64,000 nt of DNA from Anaeromyxobacter dehalogenans 2CP-1 (GTDB lineage: Bacteria; Myxococcota; Myxococcia; Myxococcales; Anaeromyxobacteraceae), in the NCBI RefSeq assembly GCF_000022145.1, contig NC_011891.1:2058001-2122000 (forward strand), given 5' to 3'. Position numbers and translations under genes: made by a program. This document shows positions 28,148-38,354 of this stretch, piece after piece. The notes below the pieces were generated by a model. The model ran no database searches. It was not told the DNA's origin and worked only from the letters and a program-made list of their open reading frames with translations. Positions within the stretch are counted from its first letter, which is position 1. Each line of letters opens with the position of its first letter.

Positions 28148-29347
28148 TCAACGTCCCTGGATGACGCCCAGCGCGCGGCCGACCTTCTCGAACGCCGCCA
28201 CGGCGTGGTCGAGGTCCTCGCGCGAGTGCGCCGCGCTCATCTGCGTGCGGATGCGGGCCTGCCCCTTCGGCACCACCGGGAAGAAGAAGCCGGTGACGTA
28301 GACGCCCTCGTCGAGCAGCCGGCGGGCCATCTCCTGCGCCAGCGGCGCCTCGTGGAGCATCACCGGGATGATGGGGTGCTCGCCCGGCAGCAGCTCGAAG
28401 CCGAGCCGGGTCAGCTCGGCGCGGAAGTGGCGGGCGTTCTCGCGGAGCTGCCGCCGCAGGGCGTCGCCGGACTCCAGCAGGTCGAGCACCGCGATGCTGG
28501 TGGCGGCGATCACCGGCGCGAGCGTGTTCGAGAACAGGTAGGGGCGCGCCTTCTGGCGGAGCCACTCCACCACCTCGCGCGAGCCGGCCACGTAGCCGCC
28601 CGACGCGCCGCCCAGCGCCTTCCCGAGCGTCCCGGTGACGAGGTCGACCCGGCCCATCACCCGGTGGTGCTCGTGGGTGCCGCGGCCGTGCTCGCCGATG
28701 AAGCCCACCGCGTGGCTGTCGTCCACCATCACCATCGCGCCGTGCCGCCCGGCCAGGTCGCAGATGGCGGGCAGGTTGGCGAGGTACCCGTCCATGGAGA
28801 AGACGCCGTCGGTGACCACCAGCTTGAAGCGCGCGCCGGCCGCGTCGGCGGCGGCGAGCTGCGCGGCGAGGTCGGCCATGTCGCCGTTCGCGTAGCGGTG
28901 GCGCCGGGCCTTGCAGAGCCGGATGCCGTCGATGATGGAGGCGTGGTTGAGCGCGTCGGAGACGACCGCGTCCTCCTCGCCGAGCAGCGCCTCGAACACG
29001 CCGCCGTTCGCGTCGAAGCAGGACGAGAACAGGATGGCGTCCTCGAAGCCCAGGAAGCGCGCCAGCCGCTGCTCCAGCTCCTTGTGGACGTCCTGGGTGC
29101 CGCAGATGAACCGCACCGAGGACATCCCGAAGCCCCAGCGAGGCAGCGCCGCCACCGCGGCGTCCACTAGCTCCTGCCGTCCGGCCAGGCCGAGGTAGTT
29201 GTTCGCGCACAGGTTCACCACCCGGCGGCCGTCGGCCTCGACCCAGGGGCCCTGGCGGCTGGTGATGACGCGCTCGCGCTTGAACAGCCCCTCCGCCTGG
29301 AGGCGGTCGAGCTGGGTGCGCAGGTGGTCGGTGAAGGCTGGGTTCAT
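28148..29347 (-). CDS. kbl: 2-amino-3-ketobutyrate CoA ligase (glycine C-acetyltransferase)
   Basis: A 399-residue PLP enzyme that cleaves 2-amino-3-ketobutyrate with CoA to glycine and acetyl-CoA. It has N-N-Y-L-G-L-A near the N-terminus, [10 protein letters not shown] and the PLP-binding lysine in [13 protein letters not shown]. Length matches E. coli Kbl (398). It is the first gene of the kbl-tdh operon. The close spacing suggests channelling of the unstable intermediate, as known for this pair. Confidence 0.97.
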   Translation of the reverse strand: MNPAFTDHLRTQLDRLQAEGLFKRERVITSRQGPWVEADGRRVVNLCANNYLGLAGRQELVDAAVAALPRWGFGMSSVRFICGTQDVHKELEQRLARFLGFEDAILFSSCFDANGGVFEALLGEEDAVVSDALNHASIIDGIRLCKARRHRYANGDMADLAAQLAAADAAGARFKLVVTDGVFSMDGYLANLPAICDLAGRHGAMVMVDDSHAVGFIGEHGRGTHEHHRVMGRVDLVTGTLGKALGGASGGYVAGSREVVEWLRQKARPYLFSNTLAPVIAATSIAVLDLLESGDALRRQLRENARHFRAELTRLGFELLPGEHPIIPVMLHEAPLAQEMARRLLDEGVYVTGFFFPVVPKGQARIRTQMSAAHSREDLDHAVAAFEKVGRALGVIQGR

Positions 29348-29575
29348 GGGGGCGCGTCCTCGGGTGCGGGGCGCCCCCTTTCTAACCCGCCGTGCGCGGG
29401 TGCGCCGCCCGTCCGGAGGGGGACGCCGCGCCGCGTCGCAGGCCGTGCGGGCGCCGCGGGCCGGGCGCGGGGCGTGGCGCCCCGCCGCCCGGCGACGCAA
29501 CGTCGAGCGGACGGCGCCCCCTCGCGCCGCCGGTATCGACGGCGCGCCTCTCCGCGCCGTGGATGGGCAGGTCCG

Positions 29576-30124
29576 ATGTCCCCGTCGCTCGCCGCGCTCC
29601 TCCTCTCGCTGGCGGCCGTCGCGCCGCCGCCGGCCGAACCGCCGTCCTCCGCCGCGCCGGGCGGTCCTCCCGTGGCCCAGCCCGCCGCGCCGGCGCCCGC
29701 GCCGCCCACGCTGCGCGAGGCGAACCTGGCCCGGGCCGGAAAGGGCCTGCTGCCGCGCAGGGCGCCCCCGCGGCGCGCGCCGCGCCGGTTGCAGGTGGTG
29801 TCCGCGCGCGACCAGGTCGCCCGCGCGCAGCAGGTCGGCGGCCGCGCGGCGGTCGAGCTCGTGGCGGTGGCCGCGGCGGAGCCCGAGCTCGAGGCCGCGC
29901 CCCGCGCCGGCGGCGCGGCCTGGATCGCGGGGAGCGTCATCCGCGGCCTGGCCGGCGGCGGCGGCGGGCGCGGCGGCGAGCCCGGGGCGCGGGTGGAGGC
30001 GGAGCCCGGCGGGCTGCGCGCCGGGGCGCGGGTCGCCTCGGTGGAGGTGACGGTGCGCGTGCGCGCCGGCGCGCTGGCGCTCGCGGCCGGCTCGCCGGGG
30101 GCGGCCGTCCGGCCCCTCCGTTAG
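29576..30124 (+). CDS. Hypothetical secreted protein
   Basis: The 182-residue frame starts at an ATG (29576) and encodes a likely signal peptide ([16 protein letters not shown]) followed by a Pro/Ala-rich linker. A short central part has [15 protein letters not shown]. The C-terminus is Gly/Arg/Ala-rich with alternating valines. I recognise no family. The stop is 9 bp before lhr. In this GC-rich DNA such frames can arise by chance, so the call rests on the signal peptide and the fit between neighbours. Confidence 0.5.
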   Translation: MSPSLAALLLSLAAVAPPPAEPPSSAAPGGPPVAQPAAPAPAPPTLREANLARAGKGLLPRRAPPRRAPRRLQVVSARDQVARAQQVGGRAAVELVAVAAAEPELEAAPRAGGAAWIAGSVIRGLAGGGGGRGGEPGARVEAEPGGLRAGARVASVEVTVRVRAGALALAAGSPGAAVRPLR

Positions 30125-30133
30125 ACTCGGGGG

Positions 30134-33100
30134 ATGGCGCGATCCCCGGGACCGGCGGCGGTGCCGTTCCACCCCGCGGTGCGGGCCTGGTTCGAGCGCG
30201 CCTTCCAGGCGCCGACCCGCGCGCAGGCGCTCGGCTGGCCGCCCATCCACCGGGGCGAGCGCACGCTCCTGCTCGCGCCCACCGGCAGCGGCAAGACGCT
30301 GGCCGCGTTCCTCTCCTGCATCGACCGGCTCATGTTCTCGCCCGAGCCGGCGCGCCGGGAGCGGCTGCGCGTCGTGTACGTGTCGCCGCTGAAGGCGCTC
30401 GCGGTGGACGTGGAGCGCAACCTGCGCGCGCCGCTCGCCGGCATCGCGCAGGTGGCCGCCGCGCGCGGCGACGCGCACCGGATCCCCACCGTGGCGGTGC
30501 GCACCGGCGACACGCCCGCGTCGGAGCGGGCCCGCTTCGCGCGCGATCCGGCCGACATCCTCATCACCACCCCGGAGTCGCTCTACCTCCTGCTGACGCA
30601 GGCGGCGCGCGAGGGGCTGCGCACCGTCGAGACGGTGATCGTGGACGAGATCCACGCGCTCGTCCCCTCGAAGCGCGGCGCGCACCTGGCGCTGTCGCTG
30701 GAGCGGCTCGAGCAGCTCGCCGGGCGGCCGCTGCAGCGCATCGGGCTCTCGGCCACGCAGCGCCCGCTCGACGAGGTGGCGCGCTTCCTGGGCGGCGCCG
30801 TCCCCGCCGCGCCCGCGGCGGCCGGCGAGGCCGAGGGCGCGCTGGGCGAGCTGCGCGACCGGGCCGCCCGCCCGGCCTGGCGCCCGGTGACGGTGGTCGA
30901 CGCCGGATCGCGCAAGCCCCTCGAGCTCACGGTGGAGGTGCCGGTCGAGGACATGGCGCGGCTCGGCGAGCCGCTCGACCTGCCCGGCGGCGACGCCTCG
31001 CAGGCGCCGCCGCGCGCCTCGATCTGGACCGCCATCCACCCGCGGCTGCTCGAGCTGGTGAAGGCGCACCGCACCACCTTGCTGTTCGTGAACAGCCGGC
31101 GGGTGGCCGAGCGGCTCGCGGGCGCGCTGAACGAGCTGGCCGGCGAGACGCTGGTGCAGGCGCACCACGGCTCCATCGCCCGCCCGCAGCGCATCGCCAT
31201 CGAGGACAACCTCAAGGCCGGCCGGGTGCGCGGCCTGGTGGCCACCTCCTCGCTCGAGCTGGGCATCGACATGGGCTCGGTGGACCTGGTGGTCCAGATC
31301 GAGGCGCCGCCCTCGGTCGCGAGCGGCCTGCAGCGCATCGGGCGCGCCGGCCACCAGGTGGGCGCGCCCAGCGCCGGGGTGCTGTTCCCGAAGTACCGCG
31401 GCGACCTGGTGGCGTGCGCCGCGCTGACCGAGGCCATGCAGGAGGGGGACGTCGAGGCGACCCGCTACCTGCGAAACCCGCTCGACGTCCTGGCGCAGCA
31501 GATCGTGGCCATGGTCTCGCTCGACGACTGGCGGGTGGACGACCTCCACGCCGCGCTGCGCGGCGCCGCGCCGTTCGCCGAGCTGCCGCGCGGGATCCTG
31601 GAGGGCGTGCTCGACCTGCTCTCCGGCCGCTACCCGTCGGAGGAGCTGGCCGAGCTGCGCCCCCGCGTCACCTGGGACCGGGTGCGCGGCGTGCTCCGCG
31701 CGCGCGAGGGCGCGCGGCGGGTGGCGGTGGTGAGCGGCGGGACCATCCCCGACCGCGGGCTCTACGGCGTGTACCTGCTGGGCGGCGCCAAGGGCCAGGC
31801 GCGGGTGGGCGAGCTGGACGAGGAGATGGTCTTCGAGACCGCCGTGGGCGAGACGTTCACCCTGGGTGCCTCCACCTGGCGCGTCGAGGAGATCACGCAC
31901 GACCGCGTGCTGGTGTCGCCGGCGCCGGGCGAGCCCGGCAAGATGCCGTTCTGGCACGGCGACGCGGCCGCGCGGCCGGTGGAGCTGGGGCGGCGCATCG
32001 GGCGGCTGGTGCGGGAGCTGCGCGGCGTGCCGCGCGCGGCGGCGCTGGAGCGGCTGCGGGCCCGCCACGGCCTCGACGCGCGCGCGGCGGAGAACCTGGT
32101 CCGCTACCTGGAGGACCAGCAGCAGGCGGCCGGGGCGGTGCCGGACGACCGGACCGTGCTGGTGGAGCGCTGCCGCGACGAGCTGGGCGACTGGCGCGTG
32201 TGCGTGCTCGCGCCGTTCGGCAGCGCGGTGCTCGTGCCGTGGTGCATGGCGGCGGCCCGGCGCGCCCGCGATCGGCTCGGCGCCGACCCGGAGACGCTCT
32301 GGACCAACGACGGCTTCGCGCTGCGGCTCCCCGAGACCGACCAGCCGCCCGAGGTGGACTTCCTGTTCCCGGAGCCGGAGGAGGTCGAGGCGCTGGTGGT
32401 GGAGCAGCTCGGGGCCACCGCGCTGTTCGCCGCCCGCTTCCGCGAGGCCTCCGCGCGCGCGCTGCTCCTGCCGCGCCGCCGCCCCGGTCAGCGGACCCCG
32501 CTGTGGCAGCAGCGCAAGCGCGCCGCCGACCTGCTCGCGGTGGCGTCCCGCTTCGCGCAGTTCCCGCTGCTCCTCGAGGCGTACCGCGAGTGCCTGCGCG
32601 ACGTGTTCGACATCCCGGCGCTGGTGGAGCTGATGCGCGACCTGAAGGCGGGGAGGGTGCGCCAGGCGGTCGCCGACACGCGGGTGCCCTCGCCGTTCGC
32701 CGGGTCGCTCCTGTTCGGCTTCGTGGCGAGCTTCATCTACGACGGCGACGCGCCGCTGGCGGAGCGCCGCGCGCAGGCGCTCGCCATCGACCAGGCGCAG
32801 CTCCGCGAGCTGCTGGGCGAGGCGGAGCTGCGCGAGCTGCTCGACGCGGACGCGCTCGCCGACCTGGAGGCGCGGCTGCAGCTCCTGCCGCCCGAGCTGC
32901 GGGTGCGCAGCGCCGACGGCCTCGCGGACATGCTGCTCCGCCTCGGCGATCTCACCCGGGCCGAGGTGGGGCGCCGCGCGGCCAGCCCGGAGGTCGCGGC
33001 GAGCCTCGACCGGCTGGTGGCGGAGCGGCGCGCGGTGGCGCTCCGCGTCGGCGGCGAGGAGCGGTTCGTGGCGGTGGAGGACGCGGCCCGCTACCGCGAC

Positions 33101-34744
33101 GGCCTCGGGGTCCCGCTGCCGCCCGGCGTGCCCGAGGCGCTGCTCGCCCCGGTGCCGGACGCGCTGGACGGGCTGGTGGCGCGGTACGCGCGGCGCCACG
33201 CGCCGTTCACCGCGGGCGAGCTGGCGGCGCGGCTCGGCCTGGCCCGGGCCGCGGCGGAGCGGGTGCTGGAGCGGCTCGGGCGCGCGGGCCGGCTGCTGGA
33301 GGGCGCGTTCCGGCCGCACGGGGCGGAGCGCGAGTGGTGCGACCCGGACGTGCTCCGGACGCTGCGGCGCCGCTCGCTGGCGAAGCTCCGCGAGGAGATC
33401 GAGCCGGTCGAGCCGCGCGTGCTCGGTCGGACGCTGCTCGGCTGGCACGGGATCACCCGGCGGACCGCGGGGCTCGACGCGGTGCTGGACGCGGTCGAGA
33501 AGCTCCAGGGCGCGCCGCTCCCCGCGTCGCTGCTGGAGAGCGAGATCCTGCCGGCGCGGGTGGAGGGCTACCTGCCCGGCGATCTCGACGCGCTCGCGGC
33601 GGGCGGCGAGGTCACCTGGGTGGGCCTCGAGCCGCTGGGCGAGCGCGACGGGCGGGTGGCGCTGTTCCTCGCCGACGCGCTGCCCGCGCTGCTCCCGCCG
33701 GCGCGCCCCGCCGAGCCGCCGGAGGACGCGCGCGAGCGGCGCGTCCTCGAGCACCTGGCGCGCCGCGGGGCCTGCTTCTTCCCGGAGCTGCACGAGGCGG
33801 CGGGCGGCGGCTTCGCGCAGCAGACGGTGGACGCGATCTGGGCGCTGGTGTGGCGCGGCCTGGTGACGAACGACACGTTCCAGGTGCTCCGGGCCCGCGC
33901 CGCGCGGGCCGCGCCGCGGCGCGATCGCGAGCGGGCCCGCCGCACCGCCCGGCGCGCGTCGGCGGCCGGGTACCGCTCGCGGCTCTCCGCGCCGCCCGGC
34001 GCGGGCGGGCGCTGGACGCTGGTGGAGGCGCGCCGCGACGCCGGCGGCCGTCCCCGGCCCACCCCGACGCAGTGGAGCGCGGCGGTGGCGCAGCAGCTCC
34101 TCGCCCGCTACGGCGTGGTCACCCGCGGCGTGGCCGCCGCCGAGGCGCTGCCGGGCGGCTTCGGCGCGGTCTACGACGTGCTCCGCCACCTGGAGGAGTC
34201 CGGGCGCATCCGCCGCGGGTACTTCGTGGCCGGGGTGGGCGCGATGCAGTTCGCGCAGCCGGGCGCGCTCGACCTCCTGCGCGCGTCGCGCGAGCCGGGC
34301 GAGGCGCCGGAGGTGGTGACGCTGGCGGCGGCCGATCCGGCCAACGCCTGGGGCGCGCTGGTGGAGTGGCCGCCGGTGCCGGGCGCGCCGGACGGCAAGC
34401 GCCCGGCGCGCGCGGTCGGCGCCCAGGTGGTGCTGGTGGACGGCGCGCCCGGCGCCTGGGTCGCCCGCGGGCTGCGCCAGATGCTGGCGTGGCTGCCCGA
34501 GGACGAGCCGGACCGCTCGCGGGTGGGCGAGGCGGTGGCGGCCGCGCTCGCGGGGCTGGCCCGCGACGCGCTCGCGCGCGGGGAGGGCGCCTTGCTCGAG
34601 GAGGTGAACGGGGCCGCCGCGGCGGAGCACCCGCTGGCCGGCTTCCTGGTGCAGGCCGGGTTCTCGCCGGCGGGGACCGCGCTGCAGCTCCCGCGCCGCG
34701 CCGCCGGCGCGCTCACGCTCCCGTCCGGCGCCGGGCTGGCCTGA
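30134..34744 (+). CDS. lhr: Lhr-type large ATP-dependent helicase
   Basis: A 1536-residue superfamily 2 helicase, almost exactly the length of E. coli Lhr (1538). Motif I is A-P-T-G-S-G-K-T (near residue 50), motif II V-D-E-I-H, motif III L-S-A-T-Q and motif [10 protein letters not shown]. The Lhr core winged-helix and beta-barrel domains follow, and a long C-terminal extension with further winged-helix modules. Bacterial Lhr unwinds RNA:DNA hybrids 3' to 5' and takes part in DNA repair. The next gene, nei, starts on its stop codon. A Lhr-Nei2 association is known in mycobacteria, which supports a repair role here. Confidence 0.95.
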   Translation: MARSPGPAAVPFHPAVRAWFERAFQAPTRAQALGWPPIHRGERTLLLAPTGSGKTLAAFLSCIDRLMFSPEPARRERLRVVYVSPLKALAVDVERNLRAPLAGIAQVAAARGDAHRIPTVAVRTGDTPASERARFARDPADILITTPESLYLLLTQAAREGLRTVETVIVDEIHALVPSKRGAHLALSLERLEQLAGRPLQRIGLSATQRPLDEVARFLGGAVPAAPAAAGEAEGALGELRDRAARPAWRPVTVVDAGSRKPLELTVEVPVEDMARLGEPLDLPGGDASQAPPRASIWTAIHPRLLELVKAHRTTLLFVNSRRVAERLAGALNELAGETLVQAHHGSIARPQRIAIEDNLKAGRVRGLVATSSLELGIDMGSVDLVVQIEAPPSVASGLQRIGRAGHQVGAPSAGVLFPKYRGDLVACAALTEAMQEGDVEATRYLRNPLDVLAQQIVAMVSLDDWRVDDLHAALRGAAPFAELPRGILEGVLDLLSGRYPSEELAELRPRVTWDRVRGVLRAREGARRVAVVSGGTIPDRGLYGVYLLGGAKGQARVGELDEEMVFETAVGETFTLGASTWRVEEITHDRVLVSPAPGEPGKMPFWHGDAAARPVELGRRIGRLVRELRGVPRAAALERLRARHGLDARAAENLVRYLEDQQQAAGAVPDDRTVLVERCRDELGDWRVCVLAPFGSAVLVPWCMAAARRARDRLGADPETLWTNDGFALRLPETDQPPEVDFLFPEPEEVEALVVEQLGATALFAARFREASARALLLPRRRPGQRTPLWQQRKRAADLLAVASRFAQFPLLLEAYRECLRDVFDIPALVELMRDLKAGRVRQAVADTRVPSPFAGSLLFGFVASFIYDGDAPLAERRAQALAIDQAQLRELLGEAELRELLDADALADLEARLQLLPPELRVRSADGLADMLLRLGDLTRAEVGRRAASPEVAASLDRLVAERRAVALRVGGEERFVAVEDAARYRDGLGVPLPPGVPEALLAPVPDALDGLVARYARRHAPFTAGELAARLGLARAAAERVLERLGRAGRLLEGAFRPHGAEREWCDPDVLRTLRRRSLAKLREEIEPVEPRVLGRTLLGWHGITRRTAGLDAVLDAVEKLQGAPLPASLLESEILPARVEGYLPGDLDALAAGGEVTWVGLEPLGERDGRVALFLADALPALLPPARPAEPPEDARERRVLEHLARRGACFFPELHEAAGGGFAQQTVDAIWALVWRGLVTNDTFQVLRARAARAAPRRDRERARRTARRASAAGYRSRLSAPPGAGGRWTLVEARRDAGGRPRPTPTQWSAAVAQQLLARYGVVTRGVAAAEALPGGFGAVYDVLRHLEESGRIRRGYFVAGVGAMQFAQPGALDLLRASREPGEAPEVVTLAAADPANAWGALVEWPPVPGAPDGKRPARAVGAQVVLVDGAPGAWVARGLRQMLAWLPEDEPDRSRVGEAVAAALAGLARDALARGEGALLEEVNGAAAAEHPLAGFLVQAGFSPAGTALQLPRRAAGALTLPSGAGLA

Positions 34745-35580
34745 TGCCGGAGGGCGACACGCTGGCCCGGGCCGCGCGCGCCCTGCACCGCGCGCTCGCC
34801 GGCAAGCCGGTGGTCCGCTTCGAGACCGTGCTGCCCCGGCTGGCACGCGTGGCCGCCGACGCGCCGGTGGTCGGCCGGACCGTGGAGCGGGCCGAGGCCG
34901 TCGGCAAGCACCTGCTCCTCCACCTCTCCGGCGGCCTGGTGCTCCGCACGCACTTGCGCATGAACGGGAGCTGGCACCTGTACCGGCCCGGCGCCCCCTG
35001 GCGGCGCCCGGCCTCGGCGATGCGCGTGCTGCTGGAGGTGCCGGACGCGGTGGCGGTGGCGTTCGATCTCCCGGTCGCGGAGTGGCTCCGCGCGGCGGAC
35101 CTGGGGCGCCACCGGGCCCTGTCACGCCTCGGGCCCGACCTGCTCTCCCCCGCGTTCGACGCGGCCGAGGCGGAGCGGCGGCTGCGGGCGCGCGGGGGGC
35201 TCGCGGTGGCGGACGCGCTGGTGGACCAGGCGGCGCTCGCCGGCGCCGGGAACGAGCTCAAGTCGGAGATCCTGTTCGTGGCCGGGGTGAGCCCGTTCCG
35301 GCGGGTCGAGGACCTCGACGACGGCGAGCTCCGGGCGGTGATCGCGACGGCGCGGCGGCTGATCGGCGAGAACGTGCCGCCGCCCGGGCCGGGTGGGGTG
35401 GAGACCTGGCGCGGCGGACGGCGCACCACCCGCCGCATGAACCCGCGGGAGCGGACCTGGGTGTACGGCCGGGGCGGGCGCCCGTGCCGCCGGTGCGGCG
35501 CGCCCATCGCGTTCGCGCGCCAGGGCCCGCACGCCCAGGGCACCTGGTGGTGTCCGCGGTGCCAGCCGGGGCCGGCGTAG
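34744..35580 (+). CDS. nei: Endonuclease VIII-like DNA glycosylase (Nei/Fpg family)
   Basis: The 278-residue glycosylase excises oxidised bases and nicks the abasic site by beta,delta-elimination. It begins M-P-E-G-D-T, the Nei-type N-terminus with the catalytic Pro2 and Glu3. It has the conserved Lys in V-G-K-H-L-L, the helix-two-turn-helix with [10 protein letters not shown] and a C-terminal zinc finger C-R-R-C ... C-P-R-C. The start codon shares one base with the lhr stop (TGATG), so translation is probably coupled. It ends 5 bp before a convergent sensor kinase gene. Confidence 0.93.
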   Translation: MPEGDTLARAARALHRALAGKPVVRFETVLPRLARVAADAPVVGRTVERAEAVGKHLLLHLSGGLVLRTHLRMNGSWHLYRPGAPWRRPASAMRVLLEVPDAVAVAFDLPVAEWLRAADLGRHRALSRLGPDLLSPAFDAAEAERRLRARGGLAVADALVDQAALAGAGNELKSEILFVAGVSPFRRVEDLDDGELRAVIATARRLIGENVPPPGPGGVETWRGGRRTTRRMNPRERTWVYGRGGRPCRRCGAPIAFARQGPHAQGTWWCPRCQPGPA

Positions 35581-35585
35581 CGCGG

Positions 35586-37877
35586 TCAGGCGGTGGGGGG
35601 CGGGCTGGTGGTGGCGGCGCCGGCCCGGTGCGTCGCGGCGGCCTCGGGCGCGCGCGACAGCGTCACGGTGAAGGTCGAGCCGGCGCCGGGCGTGCTCTCG
35701 ACGCGGACGGTCCCGCCCAGCACCTCGACGATCTCCCGCACGATCCACAGCCCCAGTCCGAACCCGCCGTAGTGGCGGCGCGACACCGCGCGCTCGAACC
35801 GCTCGAAGATGCGCCGCTGGTCGGCGGCGGAGATGCCGATGCCGTGGTCGCGGACCGAGAGCAGCGCCCGGTCTCCGTCGGTCCGCACGCGCACCTCGAC
35901 CGGGCGGCCCGGCCCGTACTTCACCGCGTTCCCGAGCAGGTTGGTGAGCACCTGGTCGAGCCGCACCCGGTCCCAGCGCCCCACCACCGGCTCGGGCGCC
36001 TCCAGCGAGAGCGGGCACGCCGCCCGCGAGGCCTCCTCCTCGAACCGCGCCACCACGTCGCGCGCCACCTCGGCGAGGTCCACCGGCTCGAGCTCCAGCT
36101 CCAGCCGGCCCGCGTTGATGCGCGAGAGGTCGAGCAGGCTCGCCACCAGCCGGGTGAGCCGGTCCACGCTGCGCCGGATCACCTCGGACTTGCGCACGAG
36201 CGCGTCCGCGTCGCCGCGCCCGGCGCTGGCGCGCAGGCTGTCGGACTGGAGCGCGAGCGAGGTGAGCGGGGTCTTCAGCTCGTGCGAGGCGATGGAGAGG
36301 AACTCGTCGCGGACGCGCACCGCGTCCTGGGCGCGCCAGGTGAGCCGCGCGGTGTCGACCGCGGCGGCGAGCAGCCGGGCCAGGTCCTCGGCGAGCGCGC
36401 GGTCGTGGGCGTCGAACGGGCCGTGCGCGGAGAGCAGGGTCACGGCGCCGACCGGCTCGCCCCGGACCACCAGCGGCACGCTGAGCAGCGCCTCCACCCG
36501 CTCCTCGCGCAGCCGCGCCGCGACCGCCGGCGAGCGCGCGAAGTGGGGCAGGCGGTCCGGCGCGTGGTCCACCTCGTGCGGCTGGCCGGTGGACAGGGCG
36601 GCCGCGATCCCGGTGCGCCCCTCCGGATCCAGCCCGGCGGCGGCGGCCGCGGCCAGCCAGCCCTCGGCCCGCGCCGGCTCGCGGTGGCCGGCGAACCACA
36701 GCGGCCCGGTGGGCTCGACCACGCAGCCCACGCACGCGTCCGCCACCCGCTCGGCGGCGAGCCGGGCCACCTCCGGCAGCGTGCGCCGGTAGTCGAGGTC
36801 CGAGGCCAGCCGCTGGCTGGCGGCGGCGAGGAACGCGGTGCGGCGCGCGTCCTGCTCGGCGCGGCCGCGCGCCATCACCTCGGACCGGGTGATCCAGAAC
36901 AGCAGCACCGTGAGCGCCGCGCCCACCCCCAGCACCAGGCCCGGGAGCGCGCGGTCGGTGAGCGAGACGAACGCGGCGGTGGCGGTGTGGCGCACGGTCC
37001 AGGTGCGGCCGGCCACCTCCAGGCGCTGCGCGGTCGTGAGCGCGCCGCCCCGGGCGGCGGTCCCGTCGTCGTACAGCAGGGCATCGGTCGTCTCCGCCTC
37101 GCCGTCGTACACCGCCAGCCCGATGGTGCGCGCCGGCGCGTCGTCGAGCGTGGAGCGCAGCAGGTCGGTGGCGCGGAACGGCGCGTACACCCACCCGCGC
37201 AGCAGCTCGCGCCGCTCCTGCAGCGAGCGCGGCGCCCGAGCGTACACCGGCAGGTAGACGAGGAACCCGGCCTGGCGCTCGCTGCCGGCCTCCTGCACCA
37301 GCTCCACCGGCCCGGACGCGGCCACGTCGCCGCTGTCGCGCGCCCGCTCCATCGCCGCGCGCCGGACCGGCTCGGAGAACATGTCGAAGCCGATCGCCCG
37401 GCGGTTGCGCCAGTCCAGCGGCTCGAGGAAGACGATGCTGGAGTAGAGCGCGCGCTCGCCCTCCGGCCAGACGCGGTAGCCGGGGTCCCACTGCGCCCGC
37501 ACCGCGGCCACGTGCGCCTCCAGGTCGCGGGGCAGGAGCGCCCGGCTCCAGCCGAGGCCCTGGATGCCGCGGTAGTAGCGGGTGAGCTCCGTGCTCTGGA
37601 CGTAGGCGCGGAAGCCGATCCGGTCCGGCTCGCCGCCGGTCGCCTCGACGAAGCCGCGCGTGGCGCGCAGCATCGCCACGTACGCGTTCATCCGGTCGCG
37701 GATCGCGTCGGTGCCGGCGGTGGCGCGCTCGCGAAAGCGCGCCGCCTCCTGGGCCTGGACCGCGGCGCGGACGTACTGCCACGACGCGAGCGCGGCGGCG
37801 AGGCTGATGGCGGCCACCGCCGCGGGCACCGCGTGCGTGCGGAGGACGACGACGGGCGGGCGGCGGCGGTTGGGCAT
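35586..37877 (-). CDS. CHASE-domain sensor histidine kinase with GAF domain
   Basis: The 763-residue kinase has a membrane helix near residues 12-34, a periplasmic CHASE domain (about 45-260, with F-R-A-Y-V-Q, I-Q-G-L-G-W-S and Y-L-P-V-Y) and a second helix near 280-305. A GAF domain follows (about 330-490), then HisKA with His532 in S-I-A-S-H-E-L-K-T-P-L and the ATPase domain with N-L-L-G-N-A-V-K-Y, D-H-G-I-G-I and F-G-L-G-L-W. CHASE domains sense small extracellular ligands such as cytokinins or peptides; the ligand here is unknown. No response regulator is adjacent, so the kinase is an orphan. The start at 37877 was chosen to begin just before the first helix. Confidence 0.93.
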   Translation of the reverse strand: MPNRRRPPVVVLRTHAVPAAVAAISLAAALASWQYVRAAVQAQEAARFRERATAGTDAIRDRMNAYVAMLRATRGFVEATGGEPDRIGFRAYVQSTELTRYYRGIQGLGWSRALLPRDLEAHVAAVRAQWDPGYRVWPEGERALYSSIVFLEPLDWRNRRAIGFDMFSEPVRRAAMERARDSGDVAASGPVELVQEAGSERQAGFLVYLPVYARAPRSLQERRELLRGWVYAPFRATDLLRSTLDDAPARTIGLAVYDGEAETTDALLYDDGTAARGGALTTAQRLEVAGRTWTVRHTATAAFVSLTDRALPGLVLGVGAALTVLLFWITRSEVMARGRAEQDARRTAFLAAASQRLASDLDYRRTLPEVARLAAERVADACVGCVVEPTGPLWFAGHREPARAEGWLAAAAAAGLDPEGRTGIAAALSTGQPHEVDHAPDRLPHFARSPAVAARLREERVEALLSVPLVVRGEPVGAVTLLSAHGPFDAHDRALAEDLARLLAAAVDTARLTWRAQDAVRVRDEFLSIASHELKTPLTSLALQSDSLRASAGRGDADALVRKSEVIRRSVDRLTRLVASLLDLSRINAGRLELELEPVDLAEVARDVVARFEEEASRAACPLSLEAPEPVVGRWDRVRLDQVLTNLLGNAVKYGPGRPVEVRVRTDGDRALLSVRDHGIGISAADQRRIFERFERAVSRRHYGGFGLGLWIVREIVEVLGGTVRVESTPGAGSTFTVTLSRAPEAAATHRAGAATTSPPPTA

Positions 37878-38354
37878 GGGCGTCTGGCCGGGCCCGCGGC
37901 CCCGCCTCGTCAAAGTATGCCCGTTGTGCGGGCCGGGCAGGGAGGCATCGCGCGGGCGCCCCCGGGCGCGCGTCGGCCCCCGCGCACCGATTGCGCCGGG
38001 ACGGCCGCAGGGGAATCCCGGCGCGTAATTTTCGTCCGGGCCCCGGGCGCGCGACCAAATGCACGTGCGCAATTGATCCCGATCAACCCGGTACCGGACC
38101 CGAGAAGTCCAGGGGTTCTCCCGCTCCCCCGGAACAGGTATTCCCTACTTCATGGACCTTTGAACTCGACTTGGGCCTAAATTCGCTCGCCGTGACGCGT
38201 ACTTGCATCAATGTGGACCGATCGGTACAGTGCGCCCGCGTCGAGGCCCGGCCTACGCTCGAGGAGGCAGTCGATCGGGTGGCCCGGGCGGTGCACACGC
38301 CGCGACCCGCGGAGCAGCCGCCATCCGGATTGGCAACGAGAGGGAAGCACCACA
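37878..38354. other. Divergent intergenic region upstream of the formate dehydrogenase operon
   Basis: This 477-bp gap is clearly AT-richer than its surroundings between 38020 and 38220 and contains the FNR-like box at 38073. It has no coding signal. The formate dehydrogenase promoter should lie here. Confidence 0.65.
38073..38086 (+). promoter_or_regulatory. FNR-type binding site, perfect palindrome
   Basis: TTGATCCCGATCAA matches the FNR consensus TTGAT-N4-ATCAA at every position. It lies 268 bp before the formate dehydrogenase start. AT-rich palindromes of this kind should be very rare in DNA of this composition. It nearly repeats the box at 12695. Confidence 0.75.

Noticed and set aside
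29392-34700. Long plus-strand frame overlapping lhr in another phase
   Set aside because: Composition is Ala/Arg/Gly-rich with no domain, while the lhr frame shows all helicase motifs. Only its last part (nei, 34744-35580) is real.
28148-35125. A 2325-codon open frame on the minus strand running through kbl and antisense to lhr and nei
   Set aside because: Only its first-read 3' part is kbl. The rest is Arg/Ala/Gly/His-rich without motifs and lies opposite strongly conserved lhr and nei. In very GC-rich DNA stops are scarce in antisense frames.
38203-38231. Sigma-70-like promoter (TTGCAT, 17 bp, TACAGT) before formate dehydrogenase
   Set aside because: Spacing is right but both hexamers match the consensus poorly; not strong enough to list as a feature.
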